Assembly (NCBI GenBank): GCA_011799875.1
Contig: CM022302.1
Location: 305,113,048 to 305,177,047, forward strand
Source of the DNA: Thinopyrum elongatum
Lineage: Eukaryota; Streptophyta; Magnoliopsida; Poales; Poaceae
DNA length: 64,000 bases
Direction of reading: 5' to 3'
In this document: positions 31,440 through 43,579 of the stretch, piece by piece
How the letters are laid out: each line of letters opens with the position of its first letter
Numbering within the stretch: the first letter of the stretch is position 1
The notes under the pieces: generated by a model
The model's database searches: none
What the model saw: the letters and a program-made list of their open reading frames with translations, nothing else
What the model was told of the DNA's origin: nothing
Translations under genes and position numbers: made by a program

Positions 31440-31444
31440 GCAGC

Positions 31445-31871
31445 GGAGCGCTATGATGCGATGGACGAGGCCGTTGGTGAAGCACCAACGGCGTCGGGGG
31501 AGGGGGGTGGAGGTGCGACGATGTTCTCGGTGAAGTAGCCCCGGTGAGGTGGGAGACGGCATCGGTGATGCGCACCTAATGCGGTGGAAGTCGGTGTCTG
31601 TGAGGCACGTCGGCTGCGGCGGCCGATGTTGTGGGTGGACCACCCGGTGCGGTGGACGAGGGGGTAGATGAGGTAGCTCCAGTGTAGTGGTGAAGAGCGA
31701 CCGTTGTCTTTGTCGTCCCACACAGAGGTGGGGAAAGAGACAAGACGAAGGGCGATTCGAATTTTGCTTGCGTTGGCGGCGAATTAGGGATTTGAGAGCT
31801 CTGGGCGCGGAAGGGGACGGGGGAGAAGGGAGATTTTGCAGGGCTGGAATTGGGGCTGCTAGATATTTCAA
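31445..31871 (-). other. candidate 5' exon/leader interrupted by the retrotransposon
   Basis: On the minus strand this stretch is C-rich with several open frames (MKYLAAPIPALQNLPSPPSP; MPSPTSPGLLHREHRRTS), and resembles the leader and first exon of a grass gene. The retrotransposon at 28,367-31,439 lies at its 3' edge, and the sequence resumes at 28,361 with ARDLHPYAASQCQRI and a donor-like TAG|GTATCC. Which frame is coding cannot be decided from sequence alone. It may be the start of the minus-strand mini-exon gene. Confidence 0.3.
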
Positions 31872-34800
31872 TCTGAAACATGGAAGCGCAAACTTTTTTT
31901 GTCGTCCTTCTTTTTTTGGGGGGCGGGAGGGAGGGGGTGGGTGCTAGCGTCCGTACGACACACGCGACCACCACGACACGACCCTGGTCTGCCTGGTGCG
32001 CCTACAATTGAGAATGCAAATGAATCTTCTTTCATTGGCAAACGAATCTTGTACTATGTATTACCATGCCCGTGTTTTCCTTGCAAATAATTAGTCCTTT
32101 GAAACGACATACTATGAATTAATTAATGAGGAGTTCTTTGAATTAGAGTGTGTTTGTCACCTAGCGATCTCCAATTCTAACGTGGATTTCGCATTTCAGG
32201 GTATCCACAATACTTTTTTAATACAAAATCATATATGTATAAGATGAACACCATGGTAGTGAGAAAACTTTGGATGGATTCAAGCATATGACCACACACA
32301 TACAAAATACCACAAGAATCGAGTCAATATCAACCTTTCCAAACCTAGTATGGCACGAATTCGAAATAAATATGGAAGCCATATGCATGGTCCTCAATTC
32401 AAATCTTACAATGTACACTAAATTAAAATGTCTATATTAAGTCTAGTACTATCTACATTCAAATGTTATTTTTAGGTCTCCTCCTCAGCACACACGCTAC
32501 ATACTTCCTCTATTGATCAATCTTCCTCTCCTAACCACCTTACAAAGCTATTGGTTTCCGCACATTCATTCTTTCCCTCCATGTTTCGATCTCTAACTCT
32601 CACACACCCTCCATTAAACTCCATGCCAAGCTCTCTCTCTGCCCCTCCCACCCTCTCTTGGTAGATACATGCATTGCCTATCTAGACCCCCCTCCCTCTC
32701 GTGCGCACGCACGCACATTGTCTATCTAGGTCACTCTTGAGAGATCGTCTCACTCTTTCTTCTGCAAAGTGGCCCACACTCGCTTAATCTCTCTCTCTCT
32801 CTCTCTCTTTATCTAAGTCTCGATTAACCTCGCTTTCTCTCACACACAAACGATATATCTCCATGTTCGGGCCTCGATCGATACACTCTATACTCTCTCT
32901 CACAGATTGTCTATCTAGATCAGTTTCTCCAAGCCGTTCCACTCATTCGACCTCATGGCGGCCCACGGTCGCTCAATCTCTCTCTCTCTCACTCTATGCA
33001 TGTCTCGATTGACCTCGCTCTTTCTCACACACAAACGATATATATCCATGTTTGGGCCTAATTTGACATATTCATAGTGTATACTCTCACACGCACATTG
33101 TCTATCTAGGTCACTTTCTCCAACCTGTCTCACTCTTTCGATCGCATGACGACCCACACTCGCTCAATCTCTCTCTCTTTTTATCTATGTATCGATTGAC
33201 CTTGCTTCCTCCCATGCACAAACGATATGTGTACCTGTCTGTGACTGGATCATCTCTGAAGCTCTCTCTTCTAGCCCTCACCCTTCCCAAAAGCTCAATT
33301 GAAAAATATCTATCCACATCATATATATATTTTCAAAGAATGTTGGGGCACACTCACTTTGTCTCTCTATCTATGTCTTGATTGACCTTGCTTTCTCATG
33401 CCGTCTCTTCCACACATTGAAGCTACCTCTCCATCCCTCGCAGAGCCGGAGCTATTTACATTGCGAGGGGGTCTCCAACCTTCGATTAGTTTGTGAAGGC
33501 ATTTATTCCGGTGGGCTTAGATTATATTTTTGTAGCATTCACACCACAACTACTCCAAACACCGTTGCAACCACCGCCCCTCCCCCAATTGTTTTCCCAC
33601 TGGATCGGTCACCGCTCTCTTGCACGCCCTTTCTAACATTCCACGTCGCACCATGATATTTTTGCAAAAAAACTCTAGTGTTTTCTTTAATTATTACAAA
33701 TAAGCTACAAACTACACACCCGGAGTCCACCTGTAATGGAACAAATTTCGACCCAGAAATTAAAGTGCTACAAACTACACACCGGGGGGCCCAACTAAAT
33801 TTCGACCCATATCTACACCCCTATATAGTGTGCGAATAACTTTGAAAGATGGTCATTGGATGAAGCCAATCCGATGACGCAGAGATGGCAAATCCGAGCA
33901 CCACTGGCCGTTGGATATCTTCTACATTCCACCACATTCTGCCACATGTACAATCTAGAAGACTGCATGGTTGAACTTAAGCATAATGCACAAACCTCAA
34001 AACACAAGCACTTCTTCTTTGTTCTAGAATCTTCTGTATCATAATTGCCCAATTTTCTTTTTTCTAAATGAATTGCCATTATTTGTTTTTACTATATGCT
34101 CTACAATGCACAATTCCATGAATCTTAAAATAGATTAACTTTTTTATAAAACTTATTGATTTTGAATGAGATGAACTATTAGAACTAAACGAACATCTAC
34201 ATCATGCATATATGAATCAAAGCTTACATGCTATGGTGTGGTATTTATTCATAATTTGGTTGCCAAATCTCATGCGTGCCATGCACGTGTACCTTACTAG
34301 TATAAATTAAAAATGAAAAAGGATGAGGATAGAACATGCGACTAGGGCCTTCAAGCCGCACGTCAATAGGCAACATAGTAGCAATGTTTGTTGTACTCCC
34401 CTTTGTTGATATAATGTTTTTATATTACCACAGCCTATTTAATAGACAACATGTTTTTATATTAACTTTAGTACATTAGCGGGACCGGCTTGTGAGCATG
34501 TACTATTACATTTCACTTACTAGGGGGTTCCATGTCTGCTCCCTCTCTCTCCTCTCCTTCTATGTTTAGACGCACGGGCAAACACAAAGAATGCGCGAGC
34601 GGTGTGGCCGTTGACCGAATCTGGACGCGTTCACAAGTTACGGCACCAGTTTCACGTAATACTAGTACTAGTATTGGAGTATGTAACAAGTTTAGGAACA
34701 AAAGTGATCGTGATGGACAAGTTAGGCTAGTAGTATCTACTAACAATTAAATGCGTGGATAAATAGATGTATCGCCTATAGTGCTCGAACAAGGGGACTG
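31835..34800. repeat. segment A of an old duplication (pair with 48,375-50,880)
   Basis: From AGGGCTGGAATT(G/C) through GACACGA(C/G)CC, ATTACCATGCCCGTGTTTTC and the CTCTCTC-rich part, this segment aligns with 48,375-49,470. After a non-matching middle, TTCCATGTCTGCTCCCTCTC near 34,527 aligns with CCCATGTCTGCCATCTCTC near 50,729, and GATGTATCGCCTA with GATGAATCGCCTA. Identity is moderate, so the duplication is old. No gene is supported inside. Confidence 0.7.
32700..33260. repeat. ~190-bp tandem repeat, 3 copies
   Basis: ATTGTCTATCTAG(G/A)TCA(C/G) starts at 32,717, 32,906 and 33,097, each followed by GCCCAC(A/G)(C/G)TCGCT(T/C)AATCTCTC and ACACAAACGATAT. Segment B has one copy only. Confidence 0.75.
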
Positions 34801-35110
34801 CTCGCACCATACAAGTATTTGGAACTGGCTTCCCTAAAAAAATATTTGGAATTGATGTGGTATTTAATATGAAATGTTTGCGATGAGAAGGAATACATGT
34901 CACTTGATGATGTTTTATATTTAATTTGATATGGCTCTAGCAGAACATTCAATCGATCAAACCATAGATTTCATTCAGTCTGACTGCGACTTTAGATTCA
35001 TACCACGATCGAACTAAAATAAACGCAAATGATAAGTCCCAAATGTTCGGATTTTAAGCATGACAATCCGAACGTTTTTCATGGCATATTTAGATCACGC
35101 GGCGGCGGCG
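33620..35110. other. intergenic stretch
   Basis: No coding segment recognised. ATGTTCGGATT at 35,042 and AATCCGAACGTT at about 35,064 form an 11-bp inverted repeat with a short loop, lying downstream of the minus-strand ORF that follows and possibly part of its 3' end. Confidence 0.4.
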
Positions 35111-35740
35111 GAGGCGTCTTGCGGCGGGAAGCGGCTCCTCTGTCTTGCTCTGTGTGTCATCGGGCCACTAACCGGCAGCGACGGCGGCGTCTTGTGCCGT
35201 TGTTGGTGTACTCCTGGACATTGGCCCTAGCTTCAAGGAAGGCCAGAATGTTCTGGACTTCGGTCTCCTGGAGCCAGTCAACTGGCGTGAGTAGGTTACT
35301 GGCGTTGGTGCAAGGAAGCGGTCGACAACGGCGATCCATGCCGCTGAGGGGGGCACTGGCACCGGCACGGGGACAGGCTCTGGCAACGGCGCGACAAAGA
35401 CATTCGTGTGCACGGGCACCGGCACGGGCACGCGCATCAGTGCACGCGCAGGCGTATGCGCTGGCAGGTGCATGGGCGCGTGAAAGTCAGCGGCGACCTC
35501 ATGGAACCCCGTGGCTTCAAGCTCGGCGACAATGTGCGGCTCCCAGGCCATCAATGCCACGGGGATGGGCGCTGGCATAGTCGTGGCGACGGGAGCTGGA
35601 ACGGGAGCGGGGACAGGTGCCACGTCTTCCCGCGAGGCCAGTTCAAGCTCATCCCAAAGCGCCTTATGTTCTCGAGACTCTGGCTGGGTGTCTTCCTCAG
35701 GAAACTAGAAGACTAAGGGCAGACCATCGTGATGCGGCAT
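35108..35740 (-). pseudogene. Pro/Val-repeat ORF, unknown function
   Basis: From the ATG at 35,740 (MPHHDGLPLVF) the frame meets TAG at codon 12 (35,705-35,707). It then runs open through FPEEDTQPESREHKALWDEL, a PVPAPVPAPVA repeat, MAWEPHIVAELEATGFHEVA, and a second (PV)n block. A different frame from 35,339 reads NASNLLTPVDWLQETEVQNI and LAFLEARANVQEY before a basic tail, and looks more protein-like than the first frame there, so a frameshift is likely. On the minus strand a TTTAAAT box lies at about 35,837 with a CT-rich leader between it and the ATG, so it once had a normal gene layout. No family recognised. Confidence 0.4.
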
Positions 35741-36162
35741 GGCGTACGGTGAGGTCAGGCTGGTTGGAGGTAGACGACAGGAGAATCCGAGAGAAAGAGA
35801 GAAGATTGTAGCGAGATCGGGGAGTGCGGGGGTGATTTAAACTGCAGCGCCGGCGCCATTAAAAGTGGGGGCACTTGGGAGGAAGGTGGGTGGCAGAGCC
35901 TGGTCAAAGGGCTCGCCTCCCGGTGAGCCTATGCAGCGGCCTGCTTGCACGCCACCCGGTCAGCTGGCGCAGTGGTCTGCTCACACGCCTCCCATCGACT
36001 CACACGCTTGCTTGGACGACACCTGTCATTGAGAAGCTGGACTCATGGCAGCACGTAGGTCGAACGCCCACCATTTGAATAGTGAAACCATTTGCGTTAA
36101 TGTGACATGTCTTTGTTCCAAAATACCTTGGCTCTTCATTTATGCAACTTTTCATAAGCAGC
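35741..36162. other. 5' flank of the 35-kb ORF
   Basis: Contains the leader and TATA-like TTTAAAT of the minus-strand ORF, then GC-mixed DNA with repeated CTGCTTGCACGCC/CTGCTCACACGCC phrases, ending at the LARD target site TTGTC. Confidence 0.45.
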
Positions 36163-36167
36163 TTGTC

Positions 36168-39100
36168 TGTCGCGACCCCGATCCTGAGTCACACCAATCT
36201 AGCATGTAACACATCATATCACTTTGCGGCCTCACGCCCGGTATCCCCACGGGTGCCACCTTACCTGGCCCGGGACCGTTTGCGCCTTTTGGCTCACATA
36301 TATTATAGTGTCACTAGCATCCATATGACAGAGAACCCGGGCCGACATGACTAGTCGTAAACCAAGGTGCCACTAACTTACAGGGACAGGCATACATGAC
36401 CCAGCAATGCACGTGTCGGTCAACAGCGTGTGCAACCGAGTCGTAGCAAGCTACAAGGACTCTAGTAAAACACCGCGTGACATTCCCCTGAAGGGACAGA
36501 CACAGGAGAAAAGAAGGACACATGCCGATCATCCCATGTGTTCCGGAGCAGTAGCAAGCTACCATGGCTCAGTGGAAGCACTAGGAGACATTTCCCCATA
36601 AGGGAGACTACCAAGAATAAACAACTAGATTGTCCGATCCCACACATACCAATACACGTTACACGTACGCATAACATGCATGATATGTATAGATATAACA
36701 TGGAATGACAACATAACTCAACAACCCATATAGATAAAGGCCCAGAAGAGCCTCATAGCATTTATTACAAACAGGGGTCACATGACCCAACATACAGAGC
36801 ATACAGGCAACGGAAGCATAACATGTCTGAGTACAGACAACTACAAATGGAAAAGGCTGAGAAGCCTGACTATCTACAAGACCCTCCCAAGGGTACAAGA
36901 TTGTAGCTGAGGTAACAAGCTAAACGTCGAAGTCCACGCGGAACTACTAGTGAGACTGAAGTCTACTCTGCAAAAACGTAAATTAAGCAAACGTGAGTAC
37001 AAATGTACCCAGCAAGACTTACATCAAAACTAGCTACATATGCATCAGTAACAACAAAAGGGTGGGGGAGTTTAACTGCAGCAAGCCAGCTTTGACTCAA
37101 TGGCTATCCTGTACTACGACTGCTGTTAACTCTTTTGAGGTGGCGCACACGAGTCCACATATTCACCATATCAATACACTACTATGGATCCGCTCCCGTC
37201 TCCCTACGAGAAGGCCATCCATAGCACTCACGCTTATCTTGCGCATTTTAGAGTATCCACTTTCACTTGTCTATGAACTGCATAAGCAACCAAGTAGTAC
37301 ATTACCGCGGACGCGGCTATTCGAATAGTTTGATAACCCTGAAGGGGTGTACTTCTTCACACACGGTTTCACCACTTATCACCGCTTACACGACATGTAC
37401 TCGGCAACCTTCAAGCGGAAGCCCAGCGAGGGTGTCAGCCACGACGTGACTAACCACACAAGTCTCTAGTCCAGGTTTATCGCATATTCAGGTTCCATCT
37501 GCAAGGAGTCCAGCCGAGGTTTCCACTACGGCCCCGATCGATGTGTGCAGGGTTCCCGAGTCACCAATAGGGTGACTCGATACACCGGGCCATGTGCCCA
37601 CCGCATCACAGCCCACCCCTAGGGCCAGCACTGTGCACGGCCTCCAGCATACTACAAACACCAAAAACTACTTGCAACTCCTGGACAGAGGAGGGGGTAA
37701 TTAATAGGTCGAGAGGGTCCATTGGTTTCGGGCCCAACGCGTGGTAGTAGCTGATCTTGAATCACACACACAGAACTCAGGTCCTAGGGACGGTTCCAAT
37801 GAAACAACCCACCATGTACTCCTACATGGCCTCTCATCGATACCTTTACCAAAACATGTTCACACTTCACTCTCATTACCGACACAACATTTCACTGCAA
37901 TCCATCACCCAGATGAACTAGCCCTGACACAACTCTAAGCATAGTAGGCATAGCATGGTAGGAAACACAACATGGCTCAATCAACTCCTACACATGCTAG
38001 TGGGTTTCATCTAGTTACTGTGGCAAAGATAGGTCATGCAGAGGAAAGGGGTTCAACTACTGCAGCACACATTAGTTTGAAACGTTGTTGTCTTAATGCA
38101 GTAGATGAGAGCAGGAGCGAGAAGATGGGATTGTATCGAGATGATTAATGGGGGTTGCTTGCCTGGCACTTCTGAAGATAGTATAGCTCTTCATCGGTGT
38201 CAACGATCACAACGTCGGAACAACGTCCACTGAGAGGCAACAACACCGGCAAACAGAGAAGGAACACAATCAATGCAATGCAACAATATGATGCATGAAT
38301 GTGACATGGCAATATGCTGTGAATTGAGCTAATGCAGCTAGCCACAGAAGGGTTTGGGTTGACTTGAACCAAAGGTTCAAATTCAAATTCAAACTATGAA
38401 TTTTCAAAGTGCATTAACATGTTTTGATCTATACAGCAAGGTTATGTTGCTTTATCATGCATGAAACCAGTACCAATGGATAGATTGGATTTTTCTGATA
38501 ATTTTTCATATATAAATTATTCCATTTGGAGTTACGGTTGATTTTCTATGATTTTTAGAAGTTTAGGCATTTTTCTGGATTTTCTAATTATTTAAAATTA
38601 AACTAGTTCCAGAAAATGAATTACTGTGTCAGCACTACGTCAGGATGATGTCAGCGTGTCAACGGGTCAGCCCAGGTCAAACTGACCAGTGGTGCCTGCT
38701 TGTCGGTGTCTAACTAAACTAACCTAATTTAATTAGCACTAACCTAGGTTAATTAGCAGGGCGAGGCCCGCATGTTAGTGACCCAGGGGGTCAAATCACT
38801 GGTCAAACCGGGGTAATCCACCGGCGGCTTGATGCAGGTGAGGCCAGACGCAGCGGCGAGGTGCGGGTTTCTCCTCCGGCGACCAAATGGCCGGCGGAGG
38901 GTATCTACGTGATGCGGACGCTCGTCTGCATCGAGTGGTGGCGGTGGTTGGGCCAGGGGTGGTCGGAGTCGCCGCCGGCGTCGACCTTGGCGGTTACCGG
39001 AGCTCAGGTGAGCTCAGGGTCAAGGCTACGACGGGCGAGGTGGCTCGTGCGGGGCACCTACGGGCTCTACACGGTGCGGGGAGCAAGCAGGGCATGACGG

Positions 39101-39688
39101 CCGAGCCGTTAGGTGGCCGGAGACACGTCGATGGTGAGCAGAGGCGACGGCGCGTGTGGGTGAGCACGGTGCAATGGCTACAGTGCACGAGGGAGATAAC
39201 GGAGAGGGGGAGGAGGAGCAGAAGCTCACGGCGGAGTCGATGGTGGTCTTGGCGAGCTCGGGAGGGCTGATGTGGTCGTGCGGGCGCCGGCGATCTCAGG
39301 GCAGAGGCGGCGAAGATGGCGGTGCAGAGGGTGATGCAGGGCGTCCGGCGTCGCACGAGTTGATGGAGAGGCACGGGCGATGGAGGCAGAGCCCGTGGGA
39401 AGGTCGGCGAGGCGAGGGGAGCATGGTGGCGAGCGCTTGTCGGTTGCGGCCATGGCGAGGAGAGGGCGAGGGAGAGGACAGAGGGGAAGAGTGAGACGTC
39501 CAGGGGGTCGGGGTGGCGCCGAGGAGAAGGCCCGAGGCGTTGCGGTGGCCTCGGTGACGCAGGCGAGCAGGGAGGTGTGTGGCGCCATGGGCGGGCGTGC
39601 GTTGTCTCCCTCCTCTGCCTACTGGCAGAGGTAGGTGATGACTGGCACAGGCCAGGTGGGCCGGCCCAGCCAGGTGAGTGGCCTCTGG

Positions 39689-39723
<35 letters not shown>

Positions 39724-40128
39724 TTTTTGTTTTTCTGTTGTTGTTTTTGATTTAGCTAAAATACTAAACCCTATGGGCACCTCTGAAATTAATTCCAACA
39801 GCCCTTAAACATTTCCAGAATTTTCTGGACATTTAAAAATATTAATAGCATTTAAAGGTCCAAGTTCAAATACTTATGATTTAATTCAATAATCCAAAGT
39901 GACCTAGAAAAAATGTGCACCATTTTTGGCAGAGGTTCTGGACCAATTCAAAAATGATGAACATTTATGAAGAGCATTTTAGGTTCATTGAAAATTATTT
40001 TGGTAAACCCTAGTTGATTTAAGTGGTGCTAGGGGTTTATGCCATCCCCATTTCAAGTTTCAGGAAAAATTGAACATGATGCATCACTCTAGCTAGTCCT
40101 AATGCAAGCACTAACTAGGGTTGTGAAA
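36168..40128 (-). repeat. 3' LTR of the LARD (left)
   Basis: Starts TGTCGCGACCC on the plus strand and ends GGGTTGTGAAA; the other copy ends GGGTTGTGACA, so the terminal CA has mutated here. Open frames within it recur in the other LTR and are not genes. GC-rich part at 38,830-39,640. Confidence 0.9.
39691..39719. repeat. (TC)n microsatellite
   Basis: About 28 bp of TC repeats; the equivalent site in the other LTR (about 47,104-47,122) is shorter, showing length change since insertion. Confidence 0.85.
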
Positions 40129-40130
40129 AC

Positions 40131-40640
40131 TCACCCCCACTCAAAAAGAATCTCGTCCCGAGATTCTAGATGTGAGGTAAGAAGACAGAGGGGACACAAG
40201 CTATCACAATCTTCTCGGTCCAGCTTGCACTTCATAAGAGCGTTGATTGCTTGCATCATGTTGATCATGACATCCTTGCTTTTGAGATCTTTGTCCAACA
40301 CAGTGACGACAGAAGAAACTCTACAGGAATCGATCTTCTCAAAGATCGAGCAACTCAATATCAACTCATGGAGTGAGACGTTGAAACATCTCTTGAGCTG
40401 AGACACAAAACACACATCGAGAGGGATGGAAGAAACAGATGACGGAGGTTCAATTTGGTAGGCAACAATTCCACGCTGGAGTAGGATGGTGCATGGTTTC
40501 AAAGTAGCGAGTAGGTAATTGCCATGATTCCATAACGGGACACCTTGGGAAGGTGACTCGTAGAAGTATTCCCTTGAGTGGCAAAAAGAATTACTTTTGA
40601 TACAAAGATCATTGAAACTCTTTATACCAGCCTGAGGCAA
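40131..40640 (-). pseudogene. gypsy pol C-terminal remnant
   Basis: The minus frame reads RGIVAYQIEPPSSVSSIPLD, then VCFVSQLKRCF, and ends SRDEILFEWG next to the polypurine tract. This corresponds to the end of gypsy integrase (typically GEVAYxLxLPxxLxxVHxVFHVSQLKRC), with the usual final RDEILF next to the PPT. It shows the LARD descends from an ordinary gypsy element. The rest of pol is unrecognisable. Confidence 0.65.
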
Positions 40641-43562
40641 TCACAATCGATCATTTGAAGGAGTTCGAAAGAATGACATACTCGGACTAGGATGGATGAT
40701 GTGGACTACCTTGTTGAAGACAACGTAATGGATGATTTTTTCTTATCATCGAAAATGGATGGGACCCATGGTAGGACCACTTTTGAAGATGATCCCGAAC
40801 AGCAATTACTGAGAAGGGCAGCCCATGGGAAATTGGCACAATGGCGGTGCAAGCTGGGAACAAAATGCAAATGTTGGGAATGTTCCAACCATCATATCTA
40901 CCTAAGATTCAGATCTGGTTAGTAACAGGATACTTCAGACTCATCATGTCTGAAAAGAAGAGTTGCAACACAAATCGACGAGATAATGTTGCGAGATTCT
41001 CGGGAAATGGACTATGGTAGTAAGCTCCAAAACATGAGCTGGTTCTGCTACACACATGTGAACACGCTGTCCCAGACAAGCATGACCACATAGTAGTCTT
41101 ACAACAAAACACTACCGAACTTAGGTAGGGAACCATCATAGAGGATATCGAAGTCCTTGCATAAGTCCGGATCTTAAGAAGGAACTTCTTCTCCTAGAAC
41201 AAATCAATCAGTGGCTTGGTGTGCTAGGAAACACATATAGAATGGAGGCGGCCAACCTATCAAACCATAGAGTACTTCGCACATGCGTGACTAACTTGGG
41301 ACGATTCCAGAGGAAGCAAAAACAAGCTTTCTCGAATTCACGGCGGCAACTTGCATCAAATGCACATGAATTAGAGGAAGTTACTTCTTTCATCCAAACA
41401 TATGCTTCATGAGCTAGCATGAAGAAATGCTTTCAAAAGTTTCCAACACTAGCTTAATGTTCAACAAAATCATGGAGAAGATAAGGATGTGGTCGATGGG
41501 CTCAACAACAATTCATCAAAATTTCCATGAAGATGGAATTCCACAATTATGTGAACAAAGTGATAGCATTGGTCAGACCCAAAGATATAATGGTGTATGC
41601 TCAAGGAACAACCGCGAGTAAGACAACATTAGGAGCACCGTTGATTCTGATTTGATTTGACGATAGCCCACACACAAATCAAAGTTTTGACAAGACAATA
41701 GATCCAACAACTGATCACGAGGATCAATCGATGAAGATATCATCTTTCTTCAACACACACACACACACACACAAAGATATCCCTCCAGAACAAACTAAGT
41801 TAGGCAAAGCTTTTGTCTTCCAACTCTCCAAATTGTTATTTAGCTTAACTTACTAGTTCAGGGATATCCCACACGGATTCTTGGAGAAGGGATGGTTTAC
41901 AAGAAAACCAACTTGATCACGAACCCAACATAGCGGTCAGAGGACAACCTGGTGATACTTCCGAGAAGACGTTCGGAAAATCATGAACCACCGATATGCT
42001 ACTAAGCTCGAGAACAATCTTGCTTTTGAGGCAAGTTAATGTGATCAAATAAGCAAGGGATTGACATGATCCTAACTTATTGATCGAAGAGTGCACCAGG
42101 AAATATGGACTAGTAGCACGATCAATCTTAGAAGGATGACTCAGTAACCAACATGCTAAGAATGAAATTATCGTCCATTAACTACAAAGCAACAGGGTTA
42201 CTAGAAGTATTGATTTCACACATCATGGTTCACTTGTCGGCATTCTGGTTACAATAACACAGGAACCGAGAAATGAACAATGATGGCGAGAAGTATGACT
42301 GCGTCAAGAATTCATAAGAGGTGGTGCAATTCTCATGACAATCCTGACATGAAGTGGGTAATACTTCAGGGCAGAACAGACCAGAAGCTAGATTGGCATT
42401 TTGATCTGCGAAGTACGACTACTTTGACTCAATCCTGGATATGGATGAGGTACTGGAGTTTGTTTCTCCTTGTCATTCTGGAATAGAATGGCTTGACGGA
42501 CCACAAGATTAATAGGCACCGATGAACACGAATGCAGAACTACTCCTGACTATCAATTGATAGACGAAGGCCAGAATACAATTAAAGAGGAACAACTCAA
42601 GGAACATATAACTTTCTGAGTTGTGGATGCATAGATTAGTATGTCGAGCAAAGTTCAACATGTTTCTTCCGGATAACCCATGCAGAAGAGAAAGGACTGG
42701 CAGAGTCACAATTATGAAATATGGAGAACTCATTAAGAGCACTCTGGTTGTGATCTTTTGGTTCAAAAGAACTTCTGCCATAATGGTTCAAGGTATTGGA
42801 AGAACGATATACCACGGACCTCAAAGACTATCACAAAGGTTACTAATATCCTAAAGGAACAGGCAAACACTATCAATAGGAAGTAAGTAGAGTGAATCTT
42901 GGGTTCAAAACCCAGAAATAGAATGCCTACTAACTAAATGGCATCACGAGATGCTTTTGAGAATGATGGCCAGAATCATCACACTGGGAATATAAAGCAT
43001 TGCTAGATTAGTGGGTGGTTCTCTAGGATACCCTAATGTCATAATAATAGCTTCAACATATATGTCGGGGCAATGGAGTACCTCAACTCATCAATTAGTG
43101 TGGTTAATCTGACCCAAAAGGACATCGGGAACATGGAGGAAAGATTTGCAAGTGCATCAGACTATTTAGAAACCTGGGATGACTTGGACAGCATAACGGC
43201 TGTAAATGCTCAAAAAAGATTTTAAGACATCCTACAAAAATGGTGACATAACCACTCAACATCACAATATCAAGGTTCCGAGACCAACTGTTAACACACA
43301 AAAGTACTAGAAACTGAACTGAGGCTTGAATCCATCAATCCTATGAGTCTACAGATTAGTAATACGTGATCCTAATAGAAGAATGACAAGCTTAGTTCTT
43401 AATCCCCGTAGGAGAGAAAAGGATGACTCGGATCAGAAGGACATGAGGTATAAGGAGTAAAAAGAGCCTTATGTTCCCTTCCACAATCAATTTCCTTATA
43501 TAACTAAAGCATTTATAGACACGACTTCGACAAGTTTGGCTTGGTAATCCTACAGGCAGTCA
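40641..43562. other. non-coding LARD interior
   Basis: No open frame longer than about 90 codons and no gag, protease or RT motif. Adenine-rich on the plus strand. Holds an (AC)n run at 41,751-41,773. Confidence 0.7.
41751..41773. repeat. (AC)n microsatellite
   Basis: About 23 bp of AC repeats inside the LARD interior. Confidence 0.9.
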
Positions 43563-43575
43563 GGCTCTGATACCA
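43563..43575 (-). other. primer-binding site (initiator tRNA-Met type)
   Basis: The minus strand reads TGGTATCAGAGCC, complementary to the 3' end of plant initiator tRNA-Met, four bases from the LTR end. It fixes the 5' end of the element. Confidence 0.85.
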
Positions 43576-43579
43576 AAGC

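Noticed and set aside
33438..33500. Possible hAT terminus (GAGCCGGAGCTA), also at 49,326
   Set aside because: Single short match in each duplicate copy, with no right end or 8-bp duplication found.
34391..34440. Possible Stowaway MITE (TACTCCC start)
   Set aside because: Only one end vaguely resembles the CTCCCTCCGT consensus; no TA target duplication or second end.
38994..39634. ORFs in the GC-rich part of the left LARD LTR, repeated near 46.4-47.2 kb
   Set aside because: Both LTR copies carry them with different breaks; LTRs do not encode proteins in this class.
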